NCBI GenBank assembly: GCA_016708845.1
Contig: JADJFB010000003.1
Location: 124,001 to 188,000, forward strand
Origin: Bacteroidota bacterium
GTDB lineage: Bacteria; Bacteroidota; Bacteroidia; B-17B0; Aurantibacillaceae
Direction of reading: 5' to 3'
Length of the DNA stretch: 64,000 bases
Positions within the stretch are counted from its first letter, which is position 1. Every line of letters begins with the position of its first letter. The notes under the pieces were generated by a model. The model was not told where the DNA came from and ran no database searches. It saw only the letters and a program-made list of their open reading frames with translations. Positions 51,676 to 61,424 of this stretch are shown here, one piece after another. Made by a program: the position numbers and the translations under genes.

Positions 51676-52781
51676 ATGCTAAAAAGTTATCCAGAGTAAA
51701 TCGCATTTTACTTTGGATAAACTATGTCTTTATTGTTAGTTTAATAAGTGCTATTGCTTCTAAATATATTTCTCCAGATCACTTTTGGATACTCGCCTTT
51801 TTGGGTTTAGGATTTCCCATCATTTTATTTGTAAATATTTGTTTTACTATTTATTGGTTTGCTCAATTTAGAGTTCACGCTGCGTTTTCATTAATAGCAA
51901 TTTTATTGAGTGCTAAAACTTGTTTAGGCTTTATACAATTTGATTTTACATCAGATGACGTTTCCAATAAAGATATTAAAGTAATGAGTTATAACTCTAT
52001 GTTATTTGATTTATATAATTGGACAAAAAATGAGCAAAGTCGAAACATTATTTTAAATTCCTTGGCAGAAGAAAATCCTGATATCTTATGCTTACAAGAG
52101 TTTTACACTTCGGAAGAAAAAGGTGATTTCAACAATATTGATACGGTGACTGGTTTATTAAATGCTAAAAACCACCATATAGAATATACTACAACTTTAA
52201 GAGGAAATGATCATTGGGGAATAGCCACTTTCACAAAATTCCCCATTATAAAAAAAGGAAAAATACAATTTAATACCAGCGCCAATAACATGTGTATATA
52301 CACTGATATTGTCGTGAAAAAAGATACGATTCGTGTTTACAATATGCACTTACAATCTATTCGTTTTCAAAAAGCAGATTATAAATTTCTAGATCAAGTG
52401 AAAAATGATACCGTTGATACTAAAGATGAAGTTGAAAAAAGTAAAAATATATTACGTCGTTTGAAAAGAGCTTTTACAAAAAGAGCAATCCAAGCAGATG
52501 CTATTGCCGCTCACATTGCTAGTTGCAAATACAAAGTGATTGTTTGTGGAGATTTTAATGATACGCCAGCTTCCTATGTTTATAATACTGTACGAGGCAA
52601 TTTAAAAGATGCTTTTGTTGAATCAGGCTCTGGCTTTGAGCAAACCTATGCTGGCAAGTTTCCAAGATTTAGAATCGACTATATCTTGCACAGTAAAGAA
52701 TTTAAAAGTAAACAATATCATCATTTAGCTGAAACGTTGACTGACCACTACCCTATTGTGAGTTATGTTTCTTATGAATAA
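51676..52781 (+). CDS. Endonuclease/exonuclease/phosphatase family protein, start frameshifted
   Basis: A 367-residue protein if repaired. The ATG at 51676 begins MLKK only if one A is added to the five-A run at 51681-51685; the present frame otherwise starts without a start codon, and only an internal TTG at 51801 is available. Repaired, the N-terminus (LSRVNRILLWINYVFIVSL and more) has three membrane segments, followed by the EEP catalytic domain (from about 115) with VMSYN, ILCLQEF, CGDFNDTP and LTDHYPIV. The active-site Asn/Glu/Asp/His set is kept. A membrane-bound phosphodiesterase or nuclease is predicted. Confidence 0.85.
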
Positions 52782-52822
52782 AGGAATTGAACTTAAAAAT
52801 GTTGCTAGTATTCTAATGGCTA

Positions 52823-54664
52823 TTAATCAAAAAACAACCAATTTACTCCAAATTTAAAGGCTCTATCGTTTTGCAAATAGCCTGGAGTTAAAGAATAATT
52901 TCCGCCAAGCAATCCTTGTGTGACGTGATCAATCTTAACAAAGATTCGAACTGGTTTGATTCGTGCATTTAAAAAGAAATCAACGTAAGGATAATCGCCA
53001 ACTGTTTTAGTGGTTTGCACATAATACTGATTAGTCATAGGCATATAAGCATATCCATAAAACGAACTAAAGTACTGAGCATTAAATCCTATTTGAATTT
53101 GCAACGCACGTTTAAATAAGTTCCCTTGATAGTATAATGCACCATTAATCACATGATTTGGCACACTAATAATTGCCTGATATGAAGAACTTTGGTAATT
53201 ATACTTTGCATTAATTCCCAAATGCTTAAACAACAAAACATCTTTGTGAATAAAAGCCGAAATATTTTGAATACCAATGGGGGTTTGTTCTGGAACAGCT
53301 AATTCATTAAAATAAATAAAGTTTTTTACATTCTGATAAACAACACCGATATCAAAACGGTTATCATCTGTACTAATAGAAAATAAAGCCTGTTGTTTAT
53401 CAATAGGCGAGAAATTATTATTCCACGCATAATGATTACTTACCCAATTATTAAAGATAAAATCTGGGTGACGTTTTTCTATACTTGCGTTTAATCTGAA
53501 AATAAATGGGACTTTAGCTATATTTTGTTTGTAGCTATTATTGATTTCAAAACTATAATCATTTTGATTAGATCCTTGCGCAACATAGTTAGCTTTTATA
53601 AATCCTGTATATTTATTTTTACTCACGAACAAACCAGCATTTACAATATGATTCATAAATGTAGAATCTAAATATTGATACACTTGATTAATTTCGTTTT
53701 TATAACCAATCTTTAATTTAGTATTGATAGGATTAATCTTTAAGGTATAATTTAATCCATTATTAATGGTTCGCCAATGAGTTGAATCTTTTGTAGAAAC
53801 TGTATCTAAATAATACACCTTATAAAAAGATTCTGCACCACTATTAGCATCCGTATACTTCGAATAATTACCTGAATAATTAAATTGATAATCTATAAAA
53901 TGAGAAAGTACCGAAGAACTATCTTCGTTTTTATTTAACCTAAACCAAGGATTAAAATCAAAGGTGGTATTTCTTAATTCACGTTTTGCATACTTTAAAT
54001 TAACAGGAAGTAAAAATTTATTAATAGATACATTTTCTAAAAACAACGTGTCGTTTGAGATACCTCCATTTTCCTGATGCTTTACTTTATTATATAAAAC
54101 ATAAGCGTAATACCCTACTCTATTATTTTTAGAACTGTAATTAGAAGTTGTGTGAAAATTATTAGTAAAGCTTTGTTGAAATTGATAAAAACCAATTCCA
54201 CTATATCGATTAAATCCTAATGTAATATTTAGCTTATTTTTAAATGTATTAGAGAACAATAATTTAAATGTTTGTTCTTGTTTACTTCCAGCAATACCAG
54301 TTAAACTAGCATAAGGGCCTTTTGTTTGATAATATTTTACATCATCCGCACTTATCATATCATTTTGATAAGGTGCTGTAAATAAATTAAAGCCCAGTGA
54401 TTTAGCCTGATAATTAATATACAAAGGAGCAGATGGCATTCCTAAATGGCCGTTCGTATTTCTTGGAAAATAATTCTGAAAATTAGTAATGCTCGTATCA
54501 ATCTTAGAATACAAAAACTGTTGCAAATTGTTTTTATCTGCATGAGTCAATGTATTAATAAAACTACTATCTGTTGGATAATTTACCTGTGATGTTAATG
54601 AATAAGATACAAACAATAAGCATAGTAATAATTTACTACAAAAAGTATGTTTATGTTTACTCAT
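52823..54664 (-). CDS. Putative porin, Porin_10 family
   Basis: A 613-residue outer-membrane protein. Signal peptide (KLLLCLLFVSYSLTSQ) is followed by a mature protein full of alternating amphipathic strands (for example FKNKLNITLGFNRYSGIGFYQF, RVGYYAYVLYNKV) and ending with an aromatic residue region (FKFGVNWLFFD) as expected for barrel insertion. The pattern fits the Porin_10 family of Bacteroidota. It probably forms a large beta-barrel; the substrate is unknown. Convergent with the EEP gene. Confidence 0.85.
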   Translation of the reverse strand: MSKHKHTFCSKLLLCLLFVSYSLTSQVNYPTDSSFINTLTHADKNNLQQFLYSKIDTSITNFQNYFPRNTNGHLGMPSAPLYINYQAKSLGFNLFTAPYQNDMISADDVKYYQTKGPYASLTGIAGSKQEQTFKLLFSNTFKNKLNITLGFNRYSGIGFYQFQQSFTNNFHTTSNYSSKNNRVGYYAYVLYNKVKHQENGGISNDTLFLENVSINKFLLPVNLKYAKRELRNTTFDFNPWFRLNKNEDSSSVLSHFIDYQFNYSGNYSKYTDANSGAESFYKVYYLDTVSTKDSTHWRTINNGLNYTLKINPINTKLKIGYKNEINQVYQYLDSTFMNHIVNAGLFVSKNKYTGFIKANYVAQGSNQNDYSFEINNSYKQNIAKVPFIFRLNASIEKRHPDFIFNNWVSNHYAWNNNFSPIDKQQALFSISTDDNRFDIGVVYQNVKNFIYFNELAVPEQTPIGIQNISAFIHKDVLLFKHLGINAKYNYQSSSYQAIISVPNHVINGALYYQGNLFKRALQIQIGFNAQYFSSFYGYAYMPMTNQYYVQTTKTVGDYPYVDFFLNARIKPVRIFVKIDHVTQGLLGGNYSLTPGYLQNDRAFKFGVNWLFFD

Positions 54665-54684
54665 TAAACCCAGAAAGTAAAAAC

Positions 54685-55719
54685 TTAAAATTTATCGAAG
54701 AAATGCTCTTCAACGTCAAAGGTAGATTTAATTCCGACTTGCTTATAATCTGTCTCCAACCATTTTGAAGCTGTTTGACGTCCACGTTCTTTTAAACTTA
54801 ATAAAAAGTCCCAAGAGGTGTTCATTTTACTGCTATAACTCAACTGACTTAATGCATCATATCCAGAAATAGTGTGTACAAAAATCTCTCTATTTGCTTT
54901 ATCATCCGTTTTTAAAATCCCATTCCTCAACAATTCGTTTCGATAGTGAATTAATTTCATTTCGTTTATCAAACTGCTATTAAATGAAATTTCGTTTACT
55001 CGATCTGCAATATCTCTTGCAGAAGTGGGAACTGAACCTATATTAATAGAATTAATTTTAATTAAAACAATATCATGCAAATTTGTATTGGTAATTAAAG
55101 GGAAAATTGGAGGATTACCCATGTAACCACCATCCCAATAATATTCGCCATCTATTTGCACTGCTTGAAACAATTGTGGTAAGCAAGCTGAAGCTAAAAC
55201 AGTATCTACTGTGATATCTTTATTACCAAAAATTTTAGCTCTATTAGTTTTAACATTAGTAGCACAGATAAACAATTTCTTTTTGTTATACATGTGCAGC
55301 TCTTTAAAATCAATCAAATCTGTTAAAATATCACGTAAAGGATTATAATTTAAAGGATTAAAATTATAAGGAGACATGTACTGAGTCATGTTATTAAACA
55401 ACATATACCCCGGAGAATTATGAATATCTCCATCGCTAAATAATTTATCGAAAGTACTAGGTTGAAAAAAGCTACCTGCCTGTGCAACCTTACGCCACAA
55501 GGTTTCCAATAATTCTTTTGCTTTTTTTGGTCCACCAACATGCAACCCATAAGCACAAACAACTGCATTAACAGCGCCAGCGCTAGTACCACACATAGCA
55601 TCAGCTACAATGTGCTCAGCCTCCAATAATCTATCTAAAACACCCCAAGTAAATGCTCCATGAGCACCTCCACCTTGCAAGGCGATACCAACTTTTTTAA
55701 TTTCTTCAGAACTACTCAT
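54685..55719 (-). CDS. Patatin-like phospholipase
   Basis: A 344-residue lipid hydrolase. Oxyanion loop GGGAHG (16-21), nucleophile elbow GTSAG (44-48, S46), and the catalytic Asp in YWDGGYMG near residue 198 (D of DGG). The fold is the bacterial patatin type without a signal peptide, so it is cytoplasmic or membrane-associated. It probably hydrolyses phospholipid acyl chains. It stands upstream of the porin gene on the same strand with a 20-base gap. Confidence 0.93.
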   Translation of the reverse strand: MSSSEEIKKVGIALQGGGAHGAFTWGVLDRLLEAEHIVADAMCGTSAGAVNAVVCAYGLHVGGPKKAKELLETLWRKVAQAGSFFQPSTFDKLFSDGDIHNSPGYMLFNNMTQYMSPYNFNPLNYNPLRDILTDLIDFKELHMYNKKKLFICATNVKTNRAKIFGNKDITVDTVLASACLPQLFQAVQIDGEYYWDGGYMGNPPIFPLITNTNLHDIVLIKINSINIGSVPTSARDIADRVNEISFNSSLINEMKLIHYRNELLRNGILKTDDKANREIFVHTISGYDALSQLSYSSKMNTSWDFLLSLKERGRQTASKWLETDYKQVGIKSTFDVEEHFFDKF

Positions 55720-55857
55720 TTAATTGAATACTATTTATAAATGTTAAACCAATTTAGCATATCAATAGACTACCAAATATAGCTAAATAATTGAACTAAG
55801 AAAATAAATTAAGACGAGTATTAACAATCATTAGATTAATTAATAAGATTGCTTATC

Positions 55858-58147
55858 CTATCTACTTATAACTGTTTTCTTTTGAAAAGTCCCTTTTTCT
55901 GTTTGAACGGTTATAATGTATATACCTGATATTAATTGATGAACATCAATAAAGTTAGTATTAGATTTCTTCAAAACTAATTCCCCAAGATTATTAAAAA
56001 CTGAAATACCCTTCACAGTTTCATTGATATATATATTTTCTGACGCTGGAACTGGCCAAATTACCAAATTATTAGATTTTATGTCTTTAATTCCTACATT
56101 ATTACTGTTTACCATTAAACCATAACTATAAATATTCAACTACTGGGCGACACCTACAGATCGCTTGAAATCTACAATATGTTTTTATTTAAATTAAACA
56201 AACACCGGTGAGTTTACAGGTACAGTATAATTATTTGCATACTTTAAATAACCGAATTTGGTTCCAATCAATCATATATCATATCAAGAAGTCATGATTT
56301 GAATCAAATTTGATGTACTAGACGTAAAATTCACCTGAGTATTATTTAACGGATGGCTAAAACACTACAAGGGATCCGTCGCACTTACAATTGCTTGGCA
56401 TTTAAAATGAATATCATTCACTCCATTACTATCAATGTCCATATAATAATTAGCGTCGGCACCATGCCAAACAGCTGAAAAAGCTGTATCTTTTATATCG
56501 TAATGAACAACATTTACTCCTTGTGTTTGACCCGCAGTAAAATAATTAGTTGTATTAAATCCAAAATATTTTGGCAACAATGATAATGCATTGAAATCAC
56601 TTGTAATGCCATTATTTACTGATAAGACATACAAATAATAGGTATTAGATTCTACAATACTATTTCCTTTAAAAATCCATTAAATTGGATGGCAAAACTA
56701 GTGTTTGATTTTGCCCATTAGGAAATATAGCCGCATAACTCAAGCTTAAATTTGCTGAATCTAAATTAAAAGAATTACTATTCGCTTTTGGAACAACGAT
56801 AGCTCTATATTCTGAAATATTAGATTCATTAACAGCTTTATTAAAAGAAATTTTAATATCAGAAATAGCATGACTATCTGCAATGTCTTCAACAATTATA
56901 TTATTAACAGATCCCACTTGAGTAAAAACAGTAAAACTATTTGAAGCTTGAGATATAGTGGAGAAATTTGTATTTATACTATCTGTATAAGCCATCAATT
57001 TAATTTTATACTTTTTAAGGGGGCCTAGCGGTTGTCCTTTGCTAGTAAGAATAGATGAACTGCTATAATTTAAACTCTGAACCAACCCAGTTGGAATGAC
57101 AACTTGATAATTTAAAATAGCAACATTGTTGGCCGTATCTAAATTAAATCGAACAGAATCAGTATACTCTAAAAAATACAATCGATAATGTAAGATTCCT
57201 GTTTCGGATGCAGGTGGAGTGAAATTGACATTTATGTTATAATTATTAGCAGATGTGAAAGTTGATAACACTGTAGGCTGAGAGATTGCTGAATTTGGAT
57301 GAGTTAAGGTTATAGCATTAGAAACAAACGACATCAATGTATCTGCACTATTAGTTAAGTTAGGGTAACTTACTACAAACGCTTTATAAGAAACCAATGA
57401 TTTTATTAGATTACCATAAACATCTTTCGAGAATTGATTTAAAGTAGTATCAATATTTTTATTTAAAGGGAAAATTGAAAAACTATTTACCAGAGGAACT
57501 CGCTTCGCTGAATCAATTGTGAAATTTGCAATATTAGCTGTAGGTATAACTAAAATTCTGTATTCATTTAACTGATTTTCAAATAAAGCTTTATTAAATT
57601 TTATCCTCAAATCTCTTCCGTCTCCATCATTTCCATTGTCAATCGATAAAACATTCTCAGCTACATTTATAACTCCCTCCCCTGCTAATATTGGTTGATT
57701 AGAAATAGAATTATAACCATAACTTGTAATTGTATTGACATTAGACATTCTAATCCAACCGTATTTTAAACCGAAGATGTATTAAATCCAATAAATTTAT
57801 ATCACTTTTCCAAAACCCTGAACCTGAGTTATTGCTTAATTGTAATACGACAAAGTCAGTAAGTTGTGCCAAAATTAGAACTAGCAGAAATTATATCATT
57901 TACATTCAATGTATCACGTTCAGCCACAAATACCTTTTATGTTTTTGCCAAATAAGATTCATGCGTAATTTTGATTCCAACATATCAAATCATTTACACC
58001 ATCATTATCAATGTCTAATGATTTTATTGTAGTGTAAGACAAGCCTGAACCAGAAAAAACATAATCAGGATTTATATCCGTATAAATAACTTGGCCGTTA
58101 ATGCTTAAACAGTTTATAACAAATAATATAAAAAATAATTTTTTCAT
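55858..58147 (-). pseudogene. T9SS-sorted surface protein, multiply disrupted
   Basis: One secreted protein of about 760 residues, broken many times. It starts MKKLFFILFVINCLSINGQ (signal peptide) and DIDNDGVNDL near 58000. Between 57960 and 57749 the coding sense jumps through all three frames (VFVAERDTLNVNDIISASSN; DFVVLQLSNNSGSGFWKSDIN; KFIGFNTSS; LKYGWIRMSN). The main block is 57748-56669. A T-run shift near 56670 leads to 56634-56365 (DIDSNGVNDIHFKCQ). From there the same frame continues to the C-terminal T9SS domain (NLVIWPVPASENIYI) but crosses six stop codons (TAG, TGA, TGA, TAA, TAA, TAG) in about 225 bases. This is too many for isolated read errors; decay or poor assembly. Confidence 0.75.
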
Positions 58148-58204
58148 CTAATTACTTCTACTAAAGGTATTAAATAATAGAGATATGACAACGTTTAAGT
58201 CAAT

Positions 58205-58238
58205 AAAAAAGGTGACAAGTATCACTTATCACCTTTTT
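58205..58238. terminator. Bidirectional terminator
   Basis: Stem AAAAAGGTGA / TCACCTTTTT (58206-58215 and 58229-58238) with a 13-base loop. On the minus strand it follows the dipeptidyl peptidase stop by 18 bases and is followed by a T-run; it also faces the broken T9SS gene's promoter region. Confidence 0.85.
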
Positions 58239-58255
58239 AAAGAATCTTATTTACT

Positions 58256-60436
58256 TTACAAATTCTCTTTCACAAATTTCAACATCTTGTTATATAAGTG
58301 TGTTCTGGTATAACCACCATAAATACCATGATTTTTGTTAGGATAGGTCATAAAATCAAAAGTTTTGTTGTTTTTAACTAAAGCATTAGCCAATTCCATC
58401 GAATTTTGATAATGCACATTATCATCGCCGCTACCATGAATTAATAAGAAATTTCCTTTCATTTGCTTAGTGAAATTTACAGGCGAATTATCTTCGTAAC
58501 CACTTTTATTATCTTGCGGCTTGCGTAAAAAACGTTCGGTATAAATATTATCGTACCATTTCCAATTAGTTACTGGAGCTACCGCAATTGTTGATTTAAA
58601 ATAATCTGCTCCTTTAGTAATTAATAAAGATGCCATATAACCACCGTAACTCCAACCTTGGAAACCAATACGTGTTTTATCAACATAAGGCAATGCTCCT
58701 AAATATTTTGCGGCATCTATTTGATCCAAAGTCTCTAATTTACCTAATTGCAAATATGTGCAGTGTTTAAATTCACGTCCGCGACCTAAAGTTCCTCTAC
58801 CATCCACACAAACCACCATATAACCTTCTTGATTTAATAAGGAATGCCACCAAAAATCAAAGGTTTCCCAAGCATTATTACATTCATTTGAACCCGGACC
58901 ATTATATGCAAACATATAAACAGGGTATTTTTTATTAGCATCAAAGTTCTTAGGTTTCATCATCCATCCATTCAACTCTACTCCATCTGTGTTTTTAAAC
59001 GTAAAAAATTCTTTAGTAGAAAGGGAATATTCTTTCATTTTTGCTTTTAAAGCCGCATTATCTTCTAATACTTTGATTAGTTTTCCATCTGCACTATGTA
59101 ATTCGTAAACAGGTGGTGTATTTGCATTTGAGTAAGAACTTACATAGTATTTTAATCCTGTACTAAAATCAGCGCTTGATGTGCCTTGAGCTGTTGATAG
59201 GCGCTTTTTAGAAGTCCCATCCAATTTAATACTGTAAATATCTCTATTGATTTGGCCTTGTTCAGTAGAAATATAATATAAGGTATTTAATTTTTCATCA
59301 TAACCATTAAATGAAATTACATCCCAATTTCCTTTCGTAATTTGATTGACTAATTTCCCTGTGTTATCGTAATAGTATAAATGATTGTAATTATCAGCTT
59401 CACTACTCCAAATAAATCCTTTATTATTTGGAAGGAAAATTAAATCATCTGTAATATCGATGTACGTTTTCGATTCTTCTGATAAAATAGTTTTTGTTGA
59501 ACCGTCAGTTGCGTTAGCATACAACAACTCTACTTTATTTTGCAAGCGATTCATACGTTGCAATGACAAGGTATTTTTATCAGTTGTCCATTGAATACGG
59601 GGAATATAAATATCAGTTTCTTTTCCAATATCTACGCTTGTTATTTTCTCTGCAGCTAAATCATAAATATGAACAGATAATATAGAATTATCTTCACCTG
59701 CTTTTGGGTATTTAAATGTTACTTTATCAGGATATAAATTATTACTATAGTTATCAAATGAATATTCTTTAACAAAAGTTTCATCAAAACGAACAAAAGC
59801 TAATTTACTTCCATCCGCATTCCATTCAAAATAATTGGCTTTACTAAATTCCTCTTCATAAACCCAATCTGCCCAGCCATTTTTAATCTCATTATTCTTT
59901 CCATCATGAGTTATTTGAATTTCCTTTCCGTTATCAAAATTTTTGATATACAAATTATTAGCTCTTACAAAAGCTACTTTATTGCCAACTGGCGAAAATG
60001 TGGCAAACATTTGTTTGCCATTATCCGATAAAGGCATTGTTTTTCCTGTTTTAATATCATACACATAATTTGTTTCAACAGATGAACGACGGTAAATACC
60101 TTCAGATTCTGTTGAAAAAAACAATTTGGTTTCATCCGGACTAAAAGAATAATCGCTGATATTGATGGTTTTATCTCCCACTTTCACATCAGCACCTTTT
60201 ACTAAAACCGCTACTTTCTTACCTGATTTCAACTCATATTTTACAATATTATCAAAATCACCTTCTTTTTCAAGATCAGTATAATGTAACCCATCTTTCA
60301 TGGCATTAAAACCTCCCGCAGAAGCTGGCATAAAAGCATATTTACTCCAAATATCCTCAACAGATATTGTTTTTTGAGCAAAGCAGTTTATAGATACTAT
60401 CGAAAAAACCGCAACAGAAAGAAAAAAAGACTTCAT
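58256..60436 (-). CDS. Dipeptidyl peptidase IV (S9 prolyl peptidase)
   Basis: A 726-residue secreted exopeptidase that releases X-Pro dipeptides. Signal peptide (KSFFLSVAVFSIVSINCFAQ). An eight-bladed propeller covers about 30-460, with the double-Glu motif DWVYEEEF (about 194-201) that fixes the substrate N-terminus. The alpha/beta hydrolase domain (about 480-726) has the catalytic GWSYGG Ser, Asp in GSGDDNVH and His in NKNHGI. Length and motifs are typical of Bacteroidota DPP IV. It probably feeds on peptides in the periplasm. Confidence 0.94.
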   Translation of the reverse strand: MKSFFLSVAVFSIVSINCFAQKTISVEDIWSKYAFMPASAGGFNAMKDGLHYTDLEKEGDFDNIVKYELKSGKKVAVLVKGADVKVGDKTINISDYSFSPDETKLFFSTESEGIYRRSSVETNYVYDIKTGKTMPLSDNGKQMFATFSPVGNKVAFVRANNLYIKNFDNGKEIQITHDGKNNEIKNGWADWVYEEEFSKANYFEWNADGSKLAFVRFDETFVKEYSFDNYSNNLYPDKVTFKYPKAGEDNSILSVHIYDLAAEKITSVDIGKETDIYIPRIQWTTDKNTLSLQRMNRLQNKVELLYANATDGSTKTILSEESKTYIDITDDLIFLPNNKGFIWSSEADNYNHLYYYDNTGKLVNQITKGNWDVISFNGYDEKLNTLYYISTEQGQINRDIYSIKLDGTSKKRLSTAQGTSSADFSTGLKYYVSSYSNANTPPVYELHSADGKLIKVLEDNAALKAKMKEYSLSTKEFFTFKNTDGVELNGWMMKPKNFDANKKYPVYMFAYNGPGSNECNNAWETFDFWWHSLLNQEGYMVVCVDGRGTLGRGREFKHCTYLQLGKLETLDQIDAAKYLGALPYVDKTRIGFQGWSYGGYMASLLITKGADYFKSTIAVAPVTNWKWYDNIYTERFLRKPQDNKSGYEDNSPVNFTKQMKGNFLLIHGSGDDNVHYQNSMELANALVKNNKTFDFMTYPNKNHGIYGGYTRTHLYNKMLKFVKENL

Positions 60437-60582
60437 AAAATGGTGTTTTGTTTATTTAAAGTGCTAAGATAATGATTGCTCCCTATTAACAAACACTATT
60501 TTACTCAAACGGTTGCATTGTTAAATAAATGACTAAAATGTTACATGAATTTTTATTAGCTTAGCGTTATATAAACTAAACT

Positions 60583-61326
60583 ATGCAAATTTTCAAAACC
60601 ATTATCATCGACGACGAAGAAAATAGCCGTAGCAATACTAAAAGTATGTTAGCTAGCTATTGCCCAGAAATAGAAGTAATTGCTGAGGCTTCGAGCGGAA
60701 TGGAAGGTAAAAAATTAATTCAGGAATTAAAACCTGATGTGGTTTTTTGCGATATTAATATGCCTGGAATGACAGGTTTAGAGATGATTGATGGTTTAGT
60801 ACACCGCGACTTTTGCTTAATATTTTTAACAGCCTATAGTGAGCATGGTATCAATGCTGTAAAAGCTGGAGCTATTGATTATTTATTAAAACCATTGTTA
60901 TTAAGCGAATTACAAGGAGCTGTAAAAAAAGTGGTAAAACACTACGAACAAAGAGGCGGAACTGTGGCGCCAACTGGAAATGACAAAAACTTGGTATTAA
61001 TTAACCATAGCAAAGGCTTTACATTAATTGATTATAAAGACATTATTTGGCTAGAAGCATCTGATAATTACACAAATATCTTTTTAAATAACGCTAAAAA
61101 AATTGTGGCTTCAAAAACTTTAAAGGAGTTTGAGTCTATTTTACCAACTAATGTATTTTTTCGTATTCACCGTTCTTCTTTAATAAACATTGATTTTATT
61201 AAGGAATATTCAAATGCGGAAGGCGGAACTATTATTATGGCAGATGGCACAAGTATTCAAGTATCTAAAGCTCGTTCACAAGAGTTTGCAGAGTTTTTGA
61301 AAACAAGAGCCGTTACACCTAAGTAA
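60583..61326 (+). CDS. LytTR response regulator
   Basis: A 247-residue two-component regulator. The receiver domain (1-120) has IIDDEE (8-13), the phosphorylated D57 in FCDINMPG, TAYSEHG and LLKP (K near 102). The LytTR DNA-binding domain (about 140-240) has IIWLEASDNYTNIFL ... TLKEFESILPTNVFFRIHRSSLINIDFI. It is the cognate regulator of the sensor kinase gene just downstream, with 98 bases between. Such pairs often control polysaccharide or stress genes. Confidence 0.95.
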   Translation: MQIFKTIIIDDEENSRSNTKSMLASYCPEIEVIAEASSGMEGKKLIQELKPDVVFCDINMPGMTGLEMIDGLVHRDFCLIFLTAYSEHGINAVKAGAIDYLLKPLLLSELQGAVKKVVKHYEQRGGTVAPTGNDKNLVLINHSKGFTLIDYKDIIWLEASDNYTNIFLNNAKKIVASKTLKEFESILPTNVFFRIHRSSLINIDFIKEYSNAEGGTIIMADGTSIQVSKARSQEFAEFLKTRAVTPK

Positions 61327-61424
61327 ATTAATTGAAATGTTTATTTTCAATAATCGCGAGGCCTACCTCGCGATTATCATTTAAAGTAAATTGTAAAATA
61401 TTCCGTATTTTTATAAGATACAAT

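Noticed and set aside
56140..56365. Stop-codon reassignment or selenocysteine/pyrrolysine recoding
   Set aside because: All three stop codons occur in the same short stretch and other genes in the window end with standard stops; decay or poor consensus is simpler.
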